A stretch of DNA of 64,000 nucleotides from Affinundibacterium fentianense (GCF_018139545.1 NZ_JAGSPJ010000006.1:310001-374000), one strand, 5' to 3'; positions 9,285-18,015 are shown, numbered from the stretch's first letter. Notes: generated by a model from the letters alone, not told the origin. Made by a program: numbers and translations.

Positions 9285-9692
9285 ATGTCAGAATCATTAC
9301 AAGATTTAAAACAATTACGCGACCGTCTTCGTCTCTTCGTGGCGGAGCGAGATTGGCAACAGTTTCACACGCCAAAAAACTTAGCAAGTGCTTTGTCGGT
9401 TGAGGCAGCAGAGCTATTAGAGCCATTTCAATGGTTGAGAACTGGAGAATTGGATGAGCTCAATGAAATGACGCGAACCGCGATTCGACATGAACTGGCT
9501 GACGTACTTAACTATCTGGTGATGCTAGCCGATCGCTTAGATGTGGACTTGCTTGATGCCGCAAGTGAAAAGATCTTGCTGAATGCCAAAAAGTATCCGA
9601 TTGAACATTCGCGAGCAAATTCAAAAAAATACACGATATTGGGCCTGCAAGTGGCGCAAACTTCACCTGCAATGAAAAAGGAACAGGAATGA
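9285..9692 (+). CDS. MazG-like nucleotide pyrophosphohydrolase (RS21-C6/dCTPase type)
   Basis: A 135-residue all-alpha NTP pyrophosphohydrolase. Metal-binding residues lie in SVEAAELLEPFQW (EAAE) and in HELADVLNYLVMLAD (ELADV), the EExxE-12-28-ExxD arrangement of the MazG fold. The FHTPKNLA segment is characteristic of the short RS21-C6/dCTPase subgroup that hydrolyses non-canonical or excess dNTPs to monophosphates. Its stop overlaps the following cupin gene by four bases (ATGA), so the two are coupled. Confidence 0.88.
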   Translation: MSESLQDLKQLRDRLRLFVAERDWQQFHTPKNLASALSVEAAELLEPFQWLRTGELDELNEMTRTAIRHELADVLNYLVMLADRLDVDLLDAASEKILLNAKKYPIEHSRANSKKYTILGLQVAQTSPAMKKEQE

Positions 9693-10165
9693 CAAAATTT
9701 CAAATATTAGATCAGGCGATGCTTAGTGCCTTATCAAGTGAAGCGAGTGGCAATGCGCGCTTACGTAAGAATTTGAATTTTCATGAGAATAATGAATCGC
9801 TCTGTCATCGATTATTGAATGCACTTCAGCCCGGAACCTATGTGCAACCACATTGTCATTTGGCGAAGAATAAGGATGAAACCCTAGTGGTTGTTGCTGG
9901 AAAGATCGGTGTTCTTCTTTTTGATTCAATTGGACAGGTCGTTCAGGCGATTGAGCTGGCACCAAACACAGCGCAGTTTGGTGTGCACATTCCGGTCGGA
10001 ACCTTTCACAGCATGGTCGCCCTTGCTCCGAACTCAGTGTTTTTTGAATCGAAATCAGGGCCCTATGTCGCGATTTCCGAGGCAGAGCGCAGTCTATGGG
10101 CACCCGCAGAAAATGATGTTGCAGCCCCAAGTTATCTCGCGCAGATGTTGGCGCATTTTAATTAA
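9689..10165 (+). CDS. wbuC: WbuC-family cupin metalloprotein
   Basis: A 158-residue cupin. Metal-ligand candidates are in QPHCHLAKNKDETLVVV (H-x-H then E) and GTFHSM. The overall organisation, with an N-terminal FHENNESLCHRLLNALQPGTYVQPH segment, matches WbuC. That family is often found near O-antigen or fucosamine clusters, but its reaction is not established. Here it is coupled to a MazG-like gene rather than to polysaccharide genes. Its stop overlaps the end of the convergent STAS-like gene by four bases. Confidence 0.85.
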   Translation: MTKFQILDQAMLSALSSEASGNARLRKNLNFHENNESLCHRLLNALQPGTYVQPHCHLAKNKDETLVVVAGKIGVLLFDSIGQVVQAIELAPNTAQFGVHIPVGTFHSMVALAPNSVFFESKSGPYVAISEAERSLWAPAENDVAAPSYLAQMLAHFN

Positions 10166-10644
10166 AGTAAAACTTTGGATTGTACGTTTGGTGTACCGCC
10201 AAGATCGTCCGGTGTTTGGGGCTTGGTGCGCCGGATGAATTCGGCATGCGGGTACTCTTCGGGGCTAATGCGAAACCCTTTTTGCGTTAGCCATTCGCAT
10301 GCTGCATCTAGTCGTGTGAAATAGGCGACTTGATCCTTGCTGAAAATGCCAGTTTGGGTTTGATGAATTTTTTTCTTCAATTCACTTGGTACGACCACCG
10401 CGAGTGCTTGGCACTGGTGTGCGAACGCCCACTCACGCATGCTAGGAAAAAGCTGCAAGCTTTCAGCGCCAGACATTTCCCAATTCTCGGCATTGGTTAA
10501 ACCCACCCATGGTGCCTGGATAGGCGCCTTTTCTTGAGTCTCTTGAAAAACGGCGAGTGTCCCTTCTCGGTTAAAGACACCCGCTGTGCTACGAATCAAT
10601 ATCTGTCGAATGACACTAATTTCCCATTCGCCATGAATCTTCAT
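10162..10644 (-). CDS. STAS/SpoIIAA-like hypothetical protein
   Basis: A 160-residue soluble protein. It begins with GEWEISVIRQILIRSTAGVFNREGTLAVFQE and continues with PWVGLTNAENWEMS, FPSMREWAFAHQCQALAVVV and a C-terminal WLTQKGF. This alternation of strand and helix is like the SpoIIAA/STAS-like proteins common in proteobacteria, which have no assigned role. The start ATG is seven bases after the methyltransferase stop, so it is probably the second gene of that unit. Confidence 0.65.
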   Translation of the reverse strand: MKIHGEWEISVIRQILIRSTAGVFNREGTLAVFQETQEKAPIQAPWVGLTNAENWEMSGAESLQLFPSMREWAFAHQCQALAVVVPSELKKKIHQTQTGIFSKDQVAYFTRLDAACEWLTQKGFRISPEEYPHAEFIRRTKPQTPDDLGGTPNVQSKVLL

Positions 10645-10651
10645 ATCACAC

Positions 10652-11290
10652 TCAACGCGCGTTTTGCGCGACTGTTTGATAGCGGCCTGCTTGCTGCAAC
10701 TCTAACTCAGGAATTTTTCTTAGAATAAATTCAATTCCCGATTCGGCTACTGGGGTTAAAGTTTGATCAAATCGCCCAATTTGATAACGATAACTTGCGT
10801 CAAGTAATTCAATTTTTAAAACTTGTGCGACATCAGAAAATTCTGCTAAGAATTCAAGTAAGTTGATCGATTTAGGTGACCAACTTTTTTTCTTATGGAT
10901 TGTAAAAGTCCATTTGTGATCACTATTAAAAGTGGATGGAAATTTCCCTTGTTCGTATAAATCCTCGTCAGGGATAGTGATTATCATATGGCCGCCAGGT
11001 TTCAAGACACGTAGCCAATTCTGCAAAGCAATCTTAGGATCAACCATATGCTCAAGGCAGTGGCTAGAGTGAACAAAGTTTAGGCTCTGATCGGCTAATG
11101 TCGCCAAGTACTGAGCGTCGCCATCAGGCATGTCCCAATTTCTTACCTGTCGCATCAGTGGAAACTGCTCAACGTATTGACTAACCGGATCGGGCCCGCA
11201 ACCGATATCGACCCCATTCCCGACGAAATAACGTGACGCGAATCGACTATCGTGTAAGCGGCGTGAAAGTGCCTTACTTGCCTCATGCAT
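10652..11290 (-). CDS. Class I SAM-dependent methyltransferase (Methyltransf_11 type)
   Basis: A 212-residue cytoplasmic protein. Motif I is VDIGCGPDP (about residues 29-37), the acidic post-I segment is VRNWDMPDGDAQ, and VHSSHCLEHMVDPKIALQNWLRVLKPGGHMIITIPDE is a classic motif II-III stretch. The substrate is unknown; HCLEH motifs are frequent in enzymes acting on sugars, lipids or small molecules. It is followed directly by the STAS-like gene. Confidence 0.85.
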   Translation of the reverse strand: MHEASKALSRRLHDSRFASRYFVGNGVDIGCGPDPVSQYVEQFPLMRQVRNWDMPDGDAQYLATLADQSLNFVHSSHCLEHMVDPKIALQNWLRVLKPGGHMIITIPDEDLYEQGKFPSTFNSDHKWTFTIHKKKSWSPKSINLLEFLAEFSDVAQVLKIELLDASYRYQIGRFDQTLTPVAESGIEFILRKIPELELQQAGRYQTVAQNAR

Positions 11291-11675
11291 GGTTCAACCT
11301 TCTAATGAGTTTGACAAAGTGTATTCAAAACCAAACTCTAAGATATTACACGATAGTGCGTTGATATTCGGCGCTAACAATGCAAATTTCACTATTTTTG
11401 CTGCAATCTAATGTCGCTGATCCATGAAAAAGTCCCGCGACAATGTGCCCTTCGTTTAGTTCCGATTTGAACTTATTTGCTAGAAAGTATTGCTAGTCGC
11501 TACTACACAGTTTGTGAGAAACGACCTCAGTTTAAAACAAAAGAAAATTTTGCATGAGCACTTATGCTCCGCCACATGTTCAGCCAAATGCCACGATGAG
11601 TCGACAGATTGCTGACATTGGACTCAGCCAAAAGCCTAGTTCATTTTTCATTTACAGTTTTTATTCGAGGTTTCT
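11291..11675. other. Divergent intergenic region upstream of the OMP gene
   Basis: About 385 bp between the divergently oriented methyltransferase and barrel genes, AT-rich, with no open frame of note. It must hold both promoters. I cannot place a confident -35/-10 pair or an operator. Confidence 0.5.
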
Positions 11676-12254
11676 ATGTTCAAAAATAAAGTTTTTCTGT
11701 CCTTAATGTTGATTGCAGGTTTAACCGTTGGTGCGACTGCATCCGCCCAAGTCTATGTGGCAGGGACAACGGGTATCGCGAAGTGGAATTCTGATTGCGA
11801 TAAAGGCGGCGCGAAGTGCGATACCAGTACAAATGCGTTTAAATTGACTGGGGGATATAACGTCGATAAGAATTTTGCACTGGAAGCGAGTTACTTTTCC
11901 TTGGGGAAATTGAGTGCGTCAGCAACGATTGCGAATACAACTGCATCTGCAGAAGCGAAAGCAACAGGATTTGAACTTGCTGGGGTACTCAAGCACCAAC
12001 TTGCTGATGGCTTAGATGGATTCGCAAAATTAGGTATTGCACGGGTTACTGCTGACACAAGTGCTAGCTTACCAAATGTCTTTTCAATGTCCGCTGATAC
12101 CAAATCAACACAACCAGTTCTGGGTTTAGGCGTGACTTATGCTTTGACAAAAGATATTGCACTGCGCGCTGAGGTTGAATCTCGTCGCGTGAAAATCGGG
12201 GAAGAGAAAAATACTGTGACAGGCTTTTCAGTTGGTGCACAGTTCCATTTCTAA
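11676..12254 (+). CDS. Outer-membrane beta-barrel protein (OmpA-like transmembrane type)
   Basis: A 192-residue secreted protein. The signal peptide is cleaved after the ASA in GATASAQ. The mature part shows alternating strands and ends in FSVGAQFHF, a C-terminal Phe typical of BAM-assembled barrels. The spacing of strands (FKLTGGYNVDKNFALEASYF, ATGFELAGVLKHQL, VLGLGVTYALTKDIALRAEVE) fits an eight-strand barrel such as OmpX/OmpA-TM. A cysteine pair (CDKGGAKC) sits in the first loop. GAGG precedes the ATG. The function is not evident. Confidence 0.85.
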   Translation: MFKNKVFLSLMLIAGLTVGATASAQVYVAGTTGIAKWNSDCDKGGAKCDTSTNAFKLTGGYNVDKNFALEASYFSLGKLSASATIANTTASAEAKATGFELAGVLKHQLADGLDGFAKLGIARVTADTSASLPNVFSMSADTKSTQPVLGLGVTYALTKDIALRAEVESRRVKIGEEKNTVTGFSVGAQFHF

Positions 12255-12353
12255 TTGCCAGATTTTGATTGAATGCTGTTGGATTTAAAGAGATTCAATC
12301 ACAAACAATCGTACTATCAGTTGTAATCAAAAAATAGAGTTTACCGGTAGTGA

Positions 12354-12389
12354 CAAGAGCGGAATCGAAGGTATTCGTTTCCGCTCTTG
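12354..12389. terminator. Hairpin between the convergent OMP and class V PLP genes
   Basis: CAAGAGCGGAA pairs perfectly with TTCCGCTCTTG around a 14-base loop. The downstream T-tract is weak (GATGTTTTGATT), so it is a probable but not ideal terminator of the OMP transcript. Confidence 0.6.
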
Positions 12390-12407
12390 ATGTTTTGATT
12401 GTCTGGC

Positions 12408-13913
12408 TTAGTCAGTCACCGCAAACCAAGACGAGACTAGTGCAGCTTCAGCAGCTTGCGCTTGTTTGTGAATGAACTCATTCGTTACACAGTCGTAGCG
12501 ATAATCCGAAGACCAAGTTTGATGATGCGCAGCAAGTTGCTTGATCGCGTCACAAACATAGGCGATTTCCTGCGAAGTTGTGGTCGGATGTATGGACATC
12601 CGTATCCAACCGGGTTTGCTGGTGAGATCACCAGAACTAATTTGGTCAGTTAATTTGTGTGAAGTTTCTTGATCGACGTTGAGTAGGTAATGCCCATAAG
12701 TGCCTGCGCAACTGCAACCGCCGCGAGTTTGGATGCCGAAGCGATCATTTAAGATTTTCACACCAAGATTAAAATGTAAGTCGTGAATAAAGAAGGAAAT
12801 CACTCCCAAGCGTTGTTGATGCTGTTGTGCCAAGATGGTGAGGTTAGGAATCGTTTCTAATTCAGCAAATACGAAACGGGTTAGCTCATTCTCTCTTGCG
12901 AGAATTTGTGGTACACCCATTTGCTCCTTGAGTTGGATCGCCAATGCAGTCTTGATCACTTGCAAGAAGCCCGGTGTGCCACCGTCTTCGCGACTTTCGA
13001 TATTGTCGACATACTTGTGTTCACCCCAAGGATTCGTCCAAGAGACCGTACCACCGCCGGGGCAATCCGGTACCATGTTGTGATAAAGCGTCTTGTTGAA
13101 CACTAAAACACCAGAAGTGCCAGGTCCACCTAAAAATTTGTGAGGCGAGAAGAAGATGGCATCCAAACTACATGCTGGGTCGGCAGGATGCATATCAATG
13201 GCAACATACGGGCCGGAACAGGCAAAGTCGACAAAGCACAAACCGTGGTGTTGATGCATCAACTTAGCAACGTCGTAGTAAGGGGTTTTGATCCCTGTCA
13301 CATTCGAGCATGAGGTGATGGAAGCAATTTTCATCGGTCTGTCCGCATATTGAGCGAGCAGTGCTTTTAAATTTTCAAGGCTGAATAACCCATTTTCGTC
13401 CGCTGGGATGACTTCGACATCTGCAATGGTTTCTAGCCATGAAGTTTGGTTTGAATGGTGTTCCATATGCGAAATAAATACGACTGGCCGCTTTTCTCGC
13501 GGTAGATCGAAGTATTCCTTTAACGATTCTGGGACTTTAAATCCTAAGATACGCTGAAATTTATTGACTACACCAGTCATTCCAGTACCATCATTAATCA
13601 ACACATCGTCGTCACTGGCGTTGACATGCTTCTTGATAATTTGTTTGGCCTCGTGGTACGCCAGCGTCATTGCTGTTCCCGAAAATGTTGTTTCCGTATG
13701 CGTATTCGCGACGAAAGGACCGAATGCGTGAATAAGCTTTTCTTCAATAGGACGGTATAAACGCCCGCTCGCAGTCCAATCGGTATAAATAATTTTTTGT
13801 TTTCCGTAAGGCGAATCAAATTCTTGGTCAATACCAATAATGTGTTGCCGAAACTTGGAAAAATATTCTTCTAGCTTGCTAGTTGGATTGATTGTGCTTG
13901 ATGCTTTGTCCAT
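12408..13913 (-). CDS. Class V aminotransferase-fold PLP enzyme (cysteine-desulfurase-like)
   Basis: A 501-residue class V PLP protein. K259 in FFSPHKFLGGPGTSG is the expected Schiff-base lysine, and SITSCSNVTG, HMEHHSNQTSW and VDFACSGPYVAIDMHP form the PLP pocket. The C-terminal TRGGCSCAGTYG has two cysteines where SufS/CsdA-like enzymes carry their catalytic Cys loop, but the protein is about 100 residues longer than SufS. Its substrate is unknown. It lies next to YeeE/YedE sulfur-transport genes on the same strand, 250 bp away, which makes a sulfur link attractive but unproven. No ribosome site is clear at the ATG. Confidence 0.8.
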   Translation of the reverse strand: MDKASSTINPTSKLEEYFSKFRQHIIGIDQEFDSPYGKQKIIYTDWTASGRLYRPIEEKLIHAFGPFVANTHTETTFSGTAMTLAYHEAKQIIKKHVNASDDDVLINDGTGMTGVVNKFQRILGFKVPESLKEYFDLPREKRPVVFISHMEHHSNQTSWLETIADVEVIPADENGLFSLENLKALLAQYADRPMKIASITSCSNVTGIKTPYYDVAKLMHQHHGLCFVDFACSGPYVAIDMHPADPACSLDAIFFSPHKFLGGPGTSGVLVFNKTLYHNMVPDCPGGGTVSWTNPWGEHKYVDNIESREDGGTPGFLQVIKTALAIQLKEQMGVPQILARENELTRFVFAELETIPNLTILAQQHQQRLGVISFFIHDLHFNLGVKILNDRFGIQTRGGCSCAGTYGHYLLNVDQETSHKLTDQISSGDLTSKPGWIRMSIHPTTTSQEIAYVCDAIKQLAAHHQTWSSDYRYDCVTNEFIHKQAQAAEAALVSSWFAVTD

Positions 13914-14057
13914 CGCTTGTCGATCTCATAAAAGAGAAACTGGAAATAAAACAGCGATGTTAACATAGGCTTATGTCATGAGGGAATTTACAAATTACGA
14001 TAAAGTCTATTGATTTTCAGTGAATAGGGCGGTTTTTGGGAAAAAAGTACCGTTTCG

Positions 14058-14165
14058 ATGAGCAAAAATTCAACTTGGACTAGCATTTTTGCTTGGTCTG
14101 TTGCGCCGACTATTTTGACGATTCATGCTTTTGCGGGGATGGATTCAATGTTTCGAGCCCATTAA
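14058..14165 (+). CDS. Possible 35-aa small hydrophobic protein
   Basis: ATG at 14058 opens 35 codons encoding a short peptide with one hydrophobic stretch (SIFAWSVAPTILTIHAFAG) and a His at the end. It fills part of the 247-bp gap before the YedE half-gene and ends across that gene's stop. No good ribosome site is seen, so it may be chance. Confidence 0.2.
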   Translation: MSKNSTWTSIFAWSVAPTILTIHAFAGMDSMFRAH

Positions 14166-14596
14166 TCATCGTCCCTGTTCTCGTTGCTACTGATCCGATC
14201 AGCGAGCCACATTCCAAAGCACATGGTGGCAACAAACCCGGCCGCTTTTGCGATTCCCGCACCTAGTAAAACGATTGCTGGACCAGGGCAAATTCCTGCT
14301 ATTCCCCAACCTATTCCAAACAGTAAACTTCCGCTGACCAGTCGTCGATCAACGCGTGTTAGTTTCGGAAAACGGAGTGGATCGCCAGACCATGCGAGAC
14401 GGCGTTTTTTGAGTAACAAAAATGGTAGGATCGCCAAGGCGATTGCTCCCGCCATCACAAATGCGAGGGAGGGATCCCACGCACCGGCAAGATCTAAAAA
14501 GGCGAGGACTTTAGCGGGATTCGCCATTCCTGCGATGATCAATCCTAAACCAAAAATAAGTCCGCTGAGCGCTGCGATGAGTGTACGAAGTATCAT
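14162..14596 (-). CDS. YeeE/YedE-family membrane protein, second half (DUF6691 type)
   Basis: A 144-residue integral membrane protein with about four helices. The signature GLGLIIAGMANPAKVLAFLDLAG, GSLLFGIGWGIAGICPGPA and the conserved cysteine in GICPGP are typical of the C-terminal half of YeeE/YedE transporters. Some members of that family import thiosulfate, and others are linked to sulfur handling. It follows the partner half-gene by 24 bp, so the transporter is encoded as two polypeptides, which is a known arrangement. Confidence 0.88.
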   Translation of the reverse strand: MILRTLIAALSGLIFGLGLIIAGMANPAKVLAFLDLAGAWDPSLAFVMAGAIALAILPFLLLKKRRLAWSGDPLRFPKLTRVDRRLVSGSLLFGIGWGIAGICPGPAIVLLGAGIAKAAGFVATMCFGMWLADRISSNENRDDD

Positions 14597-14620
14597 TTCT
14601 TTACAATAAAAAAGTCAGCT

Positions 14621-15061
14621 TTATAGCCAATGGCGAATCAGGTAAACGGTCGCGAAACCCGCGCCCATAAAGGAGATTGTCGCGATCATAGAACGTCCAG
14701 AGAGTCGCGAAATCCCACAAACTCCGTGTCCACTGGTGCAGCCTGAACCTATCCTCGTCCCCAATCCAACGCAAAGGCCAGAAATAAGAATGCTGGGCCA
14801 ACTTGCTTCGAGTTGGATGGCAGGTAATTCGTTGAACCCAGCATAAATGATTGGACTTAAACCGAGCCCAACAATGAAAGCGAAGCGCCAAAGAAAATCA
14901 TTTTTTTGCGCAGCGAATAGACTATTTAAAATGCCAGCGAGTATGCCAGTGACGCCTGCTATGCGACCAATTCCTGCGAATAAAATGACAGCAGCGAGGC
15001 CAATCAAGAGGCCTCCGGATAGTGATGAAATTGGTGTGAAATGTTCCCAAGCGATATGCAT
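14621..15061 (-). CDS. YeeE/YedE-family membrane protein, first half
   Basis: A 146-residue membrane protein with several helices. It contains the family signature SGLCVGLGTRIGSGCTSGHGVCGISRLS, in which the Cys residues of GSGCTSGHGVCG are the expected substrate relay. An upstream in-frame ATG at 15106 would add 15 charged residues; MHIAWEHFTPISS at 15061 is the usual beginning and has GGAC before it. Together with the downstream gene it forms a split sulfur-compound transporter. No rhodanese, sulfur dioxygenase or ArsR regulator is adjacent. Confidence 0.85.
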   Translation of the reverse strand: MHIAWEHFTPISSLSGGLLIGLAAVILFAGIGRIAGVTGILAGILNSLFAAQKNDFLWRFAFIVGLGLSPIIYAGFNELPAIQLEASWPSILISGLCVGLGTRIGSGCTSGHGVCGISRLSGRSMIATISFMGAGFATVYLIRHWL

Positions 15062-15566
15062 TTTTTGTCCAAAAATATCGCACAGTTGCCGCCTTAGTTG
15101 GCGCATTGCAAGCTGTGATTGAATAGAATAACGGCCTTACTTTTGCCATGCTTTGTCGATTTTAAGTATCAGAATATCGATCCAAATTTGTTTTGCTCGG
15201 AACAGAATTTTCAACTTTTCTCGGTACTCAATCTGATATTGCGATGCATGACTTTATTATTATAGGGTGAAAGCTGTGGAGTCACAGTCTGCGATCACCG
15301 ACAAGCTTGATCGAAAAAAAGCGAATCGATATGAGTTTGGAAAGTGGAAATAACAATCAAGGTCGCAATCTGGATGCGATGTAAGGAAAATGTTTGATCA
15401 ACTTCCTTGATCTTATGTTGCTCGGATTGAGGATGAGAATTTTTTGTTGATTAAGCCAACTTAGTGTGTGCCAAATAGTTTGCGACTATGGGTTTTTGCC
15501 GATTCCAAGAGCGACAAACATCGAGATGTCGCTGATCTCGGTGTTTGTTGATGCCCTTTGTTTGAT
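15062..15566. other. 505-bp non-coding region with a strong hairpin
   Basis: This region separates the YeeE/YedE pair from the PPOX-like gene. It must hold the promoter of the transporter genes. I see no credible coding frame. The only structure I can support is the hairpin at 15512-15550. Confidence 0.5.
15512..15550 (+). other. 16-bp stem-loop downstream of the PPOX-like gene
   Basis: Arms at 15512-15527 and 15535-15550 pair over 16 positions around a 7-base loop. Two of the pairs are G-U only when read as plus-strand RNA; on the minus strand they become A-C mismatches. No T-run follows on either strand, so it is not a standard terminator. Confidence 0.5.
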
Positions 15567-16238
15567 CTATGTGTTTTGATACCAACTCGTGACATAGTTT
15601 GGTGTTGGTGTTTGATTCGCTGGGTCAGGGACCGGTGGTTGGTGCATTTGTTTCAAAGGTAATTCACCAGTCCAAACCGGAATGGCACTATCCTCCGCGT
15701 CATCTTTGGGGCCACCGCGCCGCACTTTGCAAGCGGTTTCCACTAAGGCGATTCTCATTAGACTCGTCCCCGCAAGTTCAGCATGATTCCCAGGACGGAC
15801 TTCAGTTTGACGACCGCTCGCGACTTTGTCCATAAATCTTTCCATGGATTTTGCTTTGTGCTCTGGATCGTGTACCTGTTCGAAACTGCCATAGATCATC
15901 GCCGAACGATAGTTCATCGAATGATTAAAGGCGGCGCGCGCCAACACCAAGCCATCAAGATGCGTAATGGTCACACAGATCTGTTGCTGCCTGCCGAGAA
16001 CCTTCGCCAATCGGCTGGCATTTGCCGCATGCACATAGAGAAAATCGTCTTCTCTCCAGCAAGCGGTCGGAATGCAATGCATGCCTTTTTCATCTTGAAA
16101 AGCAATATGGCAAAGATAAGCTTCATCAATAATTGAATACAGCATGGCTTTCTCATTGTTTGCATTTTCTGCGATTCTCCGAATACGTGTTCGTTCACTT
16201 GGTAGCGTTGTTGTCTGCGTCTTGTTTTGTTTTTCCAT
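15567..16238 (-). CDS. Pyridoxamine 5'-phosphate oxidase-family flavin-binding protein (COG3467)
   Basis: A 223-residue split-barrel protein. YSIIDEAYLCHIAFQDEKGMHCIPTACWREDDFLYVHAANASRLAKVL is the characteristic beta-barrel beginning of COG3467. ICVTITHLDGLVLARAAFNHSMNYRSAMIYG carries the family's flavin-contact segment. Such proteins bind FMN or nitroimidazoles/haem. The gene is divergent from a MocR-type regulator, the usual arrangement in which the PLP-binding regulator controls a vitamin-B6-related or amine gene. Physiological activity is not known. Confidence 0.85.
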   Translation of the reverse strand: MEKQNKTQTTTLPSERTRIRRIAENANNEKAMLYSIIDEAYLCHIAFQDEKGMHCIPTACWREDDFLYVHAANASRLAKVLGRQQQICVTITHLDGLVLARAAFNHSMNYRSAMIYGSFEQVHDPEHKAKSMERFMDKVASGRQTEVRPGNHAELAGTSLMRIALVETACKVRRGGPKDDAEDSAIPVWTGELPLKQMHQPPVPDPANQTPTPNYVTSWYQNT

Positions 16239-16386
16239 GCTTTGTCTTGGCTCCTAGAGATGATTTGCCTCGGTTGTTCTTGCGTTTTAATGATCAAAAG
16301 TTACGCGTGATCAGTGAATTTCTGGCGCTGATATCGCGGAGGTCGACTCAGCTGGTGTTCACGCTATTTCCAACTATAATGATTAA

Positions 16387-16408
16387 TTGGTTCTATAAAA
16401 AGATCCAA
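16387..16408. promoter_or_regulatory. Imperfect inverted repeat in the PPOX/MocR intergenic region
   Basis: TTGGTTCT and AGATCCAA form 7 of 8 matched pairs around ATAAAA. A TATAAT that could be the -10 of the regulator lies just upstream at about 16375. The site sits 29 bp before the MocR start, where it could serve autoregulation. Confidence 0.4.
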
Positions 16409-16436
16409 AACTAATAATTTTTTTAGGACTAGTAAA

Positions 16437-17906
16437 ATGGATTTCGCTCTCTTACTTGAAATGTGGCGACAAATTTCTATGGAGGATACCAAGCGCATTT
16501 CGACGCAGCGACGTCTGCATGCGATGATTCGGAATGCCATTCAAACCGGTGTTTTGTACGCGGGATCACGCTTGCCGGCAAGCCGGATTCTGGCAGCAGA
16601 ATTGGGGATCGCTAGAAATACTGTCGTATATGCTTACGAACAATTAATTAGCGAAGGTTTTTTACATGCCAGTCGGCGTGGCAGTGTTGTGAATGCAAAT
16701 ATTCAGGTGTCCTCTTCTTTAAACGATCTTGCGCCGGTTACTTCAAAAGATCATGCCTTGTCGCGACGTAGTCAGCAAATTCTTCCACTCCCTGTCGCGG
16801 CCAGCTTGCACACAGCTTTTGCACCGGGTGTACCTTCGGTTCGCGACTTTCCAAAAGATCGTTGGCGGAAAATGCTGGATGCAGTCTGGCGAGCACTTCC
16901 TGCAGATTGTCTTGATTACGGGGACGCATGCGGTGAAATGGTGTTGCGAGAGGCGATTTCTTCTTACCTTCGCAGCTCACGTGGTGTGAACTGCGATCCG
17001 ATGCAAGTGATCATTACGGATGGCACGCAGTCGAGTTTGCAATTTTGTGCTGAGGCATTGGCCGATCCTGCGGACCTGATCTGGATGGAGAGTCCAGGAT
17101 ATATTGGTGCGCAAAACGCTTTTCGTTCGGCGGGCTTGAAAATTAAAGGCATACGTGTCGATCAAGATGGGTTGGCTCCACGACGATCGGATTGGAAGTC
17201 CGTTTCGCCACGTATTATTTATGTCACGCCCTCCCATCAATACCCGATCGGACAAGTGATGAGTTTGGAGCGTCGCCTTGCTTTAATTCATGCCGCACAG
17301 CAGCACGCTTGCTTGATTATCGAAGATGATTACGATAGCGAATTTCGACACGACGGTCCGCCGTTGCCTTCAATGCAGGGCTTGGTTGAACATGCGCCAG
17401 TTATTTACCTCGGTACGTTCAGTAAAACGATGTTTCCAGATTTACGTATTGGTTTTATGGTGGTGCCAAAGAATTTAGTCGCCCCATTATCTGAATTGGC
17501 CGCGCGTCAGCTCTTGCGAGGCAGGACAGCAGATCAATTGTGTCTTGCGCGTTTTATTCAAGAAGGTGATTTTCTTCGGCACTTGCGTCGCATGCGTCGC
17601 CTTTATCGACAACGTCGCGATTGTTTGGTTGCGCTCTTAGAGCATACATTCTCTGATATCGCGAGCCTTTATGGCAGCACTGCTGGCATGCATCTTTCGC
17701 TATGTTTTCATAACCAAACAATTGACGATGTTGCCGTCAGTGCCGCCGCACTGGCCGACGGCCTTATTGTTCCTGCTCTTAGTCGACACAATATTGGGAG
17801 TAAGGATCGCTGGTGCGGTCTGATGCTTGGATACGCACAAGTACCTATCGAAGAGATGCCGTTGCTTATTGCGCGTTTAGAGAAACGAATACGTCCATTT
17901 TTTTAG
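16437..17906 (+). CDS. MocR-family (GntR HTH plus aminotransferase) transcriptional regulator
   Basis: A 489-residue fusion. A GntR winged helix-turn-helix spans about residues 20-90 (RIS-QRRLHAMIRNAIQTGVLYAGSRLPASRILAAELGIARNTVV). A fold-type I aminotransferase domain from about 115 to 489 has the PLP lysine at K330 in GTFSKTMFPDLRIGF. MocR proteins use PLP or its adducts as effectors; the best-known members (PdxR, GabR) control B6 synthesis and GABA use. It probably regulates the divergent PPOX-like gene. TAGGA precedes the ATG. Confidence 0.92.
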   Translation: MDFALLLEMWRQISMEDTKRISTQRRLHAMIRNAIQTGVLYAGSRLPASRILAAELGIARNTVVYAYEQLISEGFLHASRRGSVVNANIQVSSSLNDLAPVTSKDHALSRRSQQILPLPVAASLHTAFAPGVPSVRDFPKDRWRKMLDAVWRALPADCLDYGDACGEMVLREAISSYLRSSRGVNCDPMQVIITDGTQSSLQFCAEALADPADLIWMESPGYIGAQNAFRSAGLKIKGIRVDQDGLAPRRSDWKSVSPRIIYVTPSHQYPIGQVMSLERRLALIHAAQQHACLIIEDDYDSEFRHDGPPLPSMQGLVEHAPVIYLGTFSKTMFPDLRIGFMVVPKNLVAPLSELAARQLLRGRTADQLCLARFIQEGDFLRHLRRMRRLYRQRRDCLVALLEHTFSDIASLYGSTAGMHLSLCFHNQTIDDVAVSAAALADGLIVPALSRHNIGSKDRWCGLMLGYAQVPIEEMPLLIARLEKRIRPFF

Positions 17907-17961
17907 CTATTTCATCGTATCTAGTGTCGTCAGTGCACAATTGTCTGCCGCGATTCAAACA

Positions 17962-17993
17962 GAAAAATGGCCAGTGATCTTAGATGACTGGCC
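17962..17993 (-). terminator. Terminator of pepD (minus strand)
   Basis: GGCCAGT and ACTGGCC form a 7-bp stem. On the minus strand it is followed by ATTTTTCTG, and it lies 23 bp after the pepD stop. Confidence 0.8.
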
Positions 17994-18015
17994 TGGTGCG
18001 TGGTATCGACTTAAC

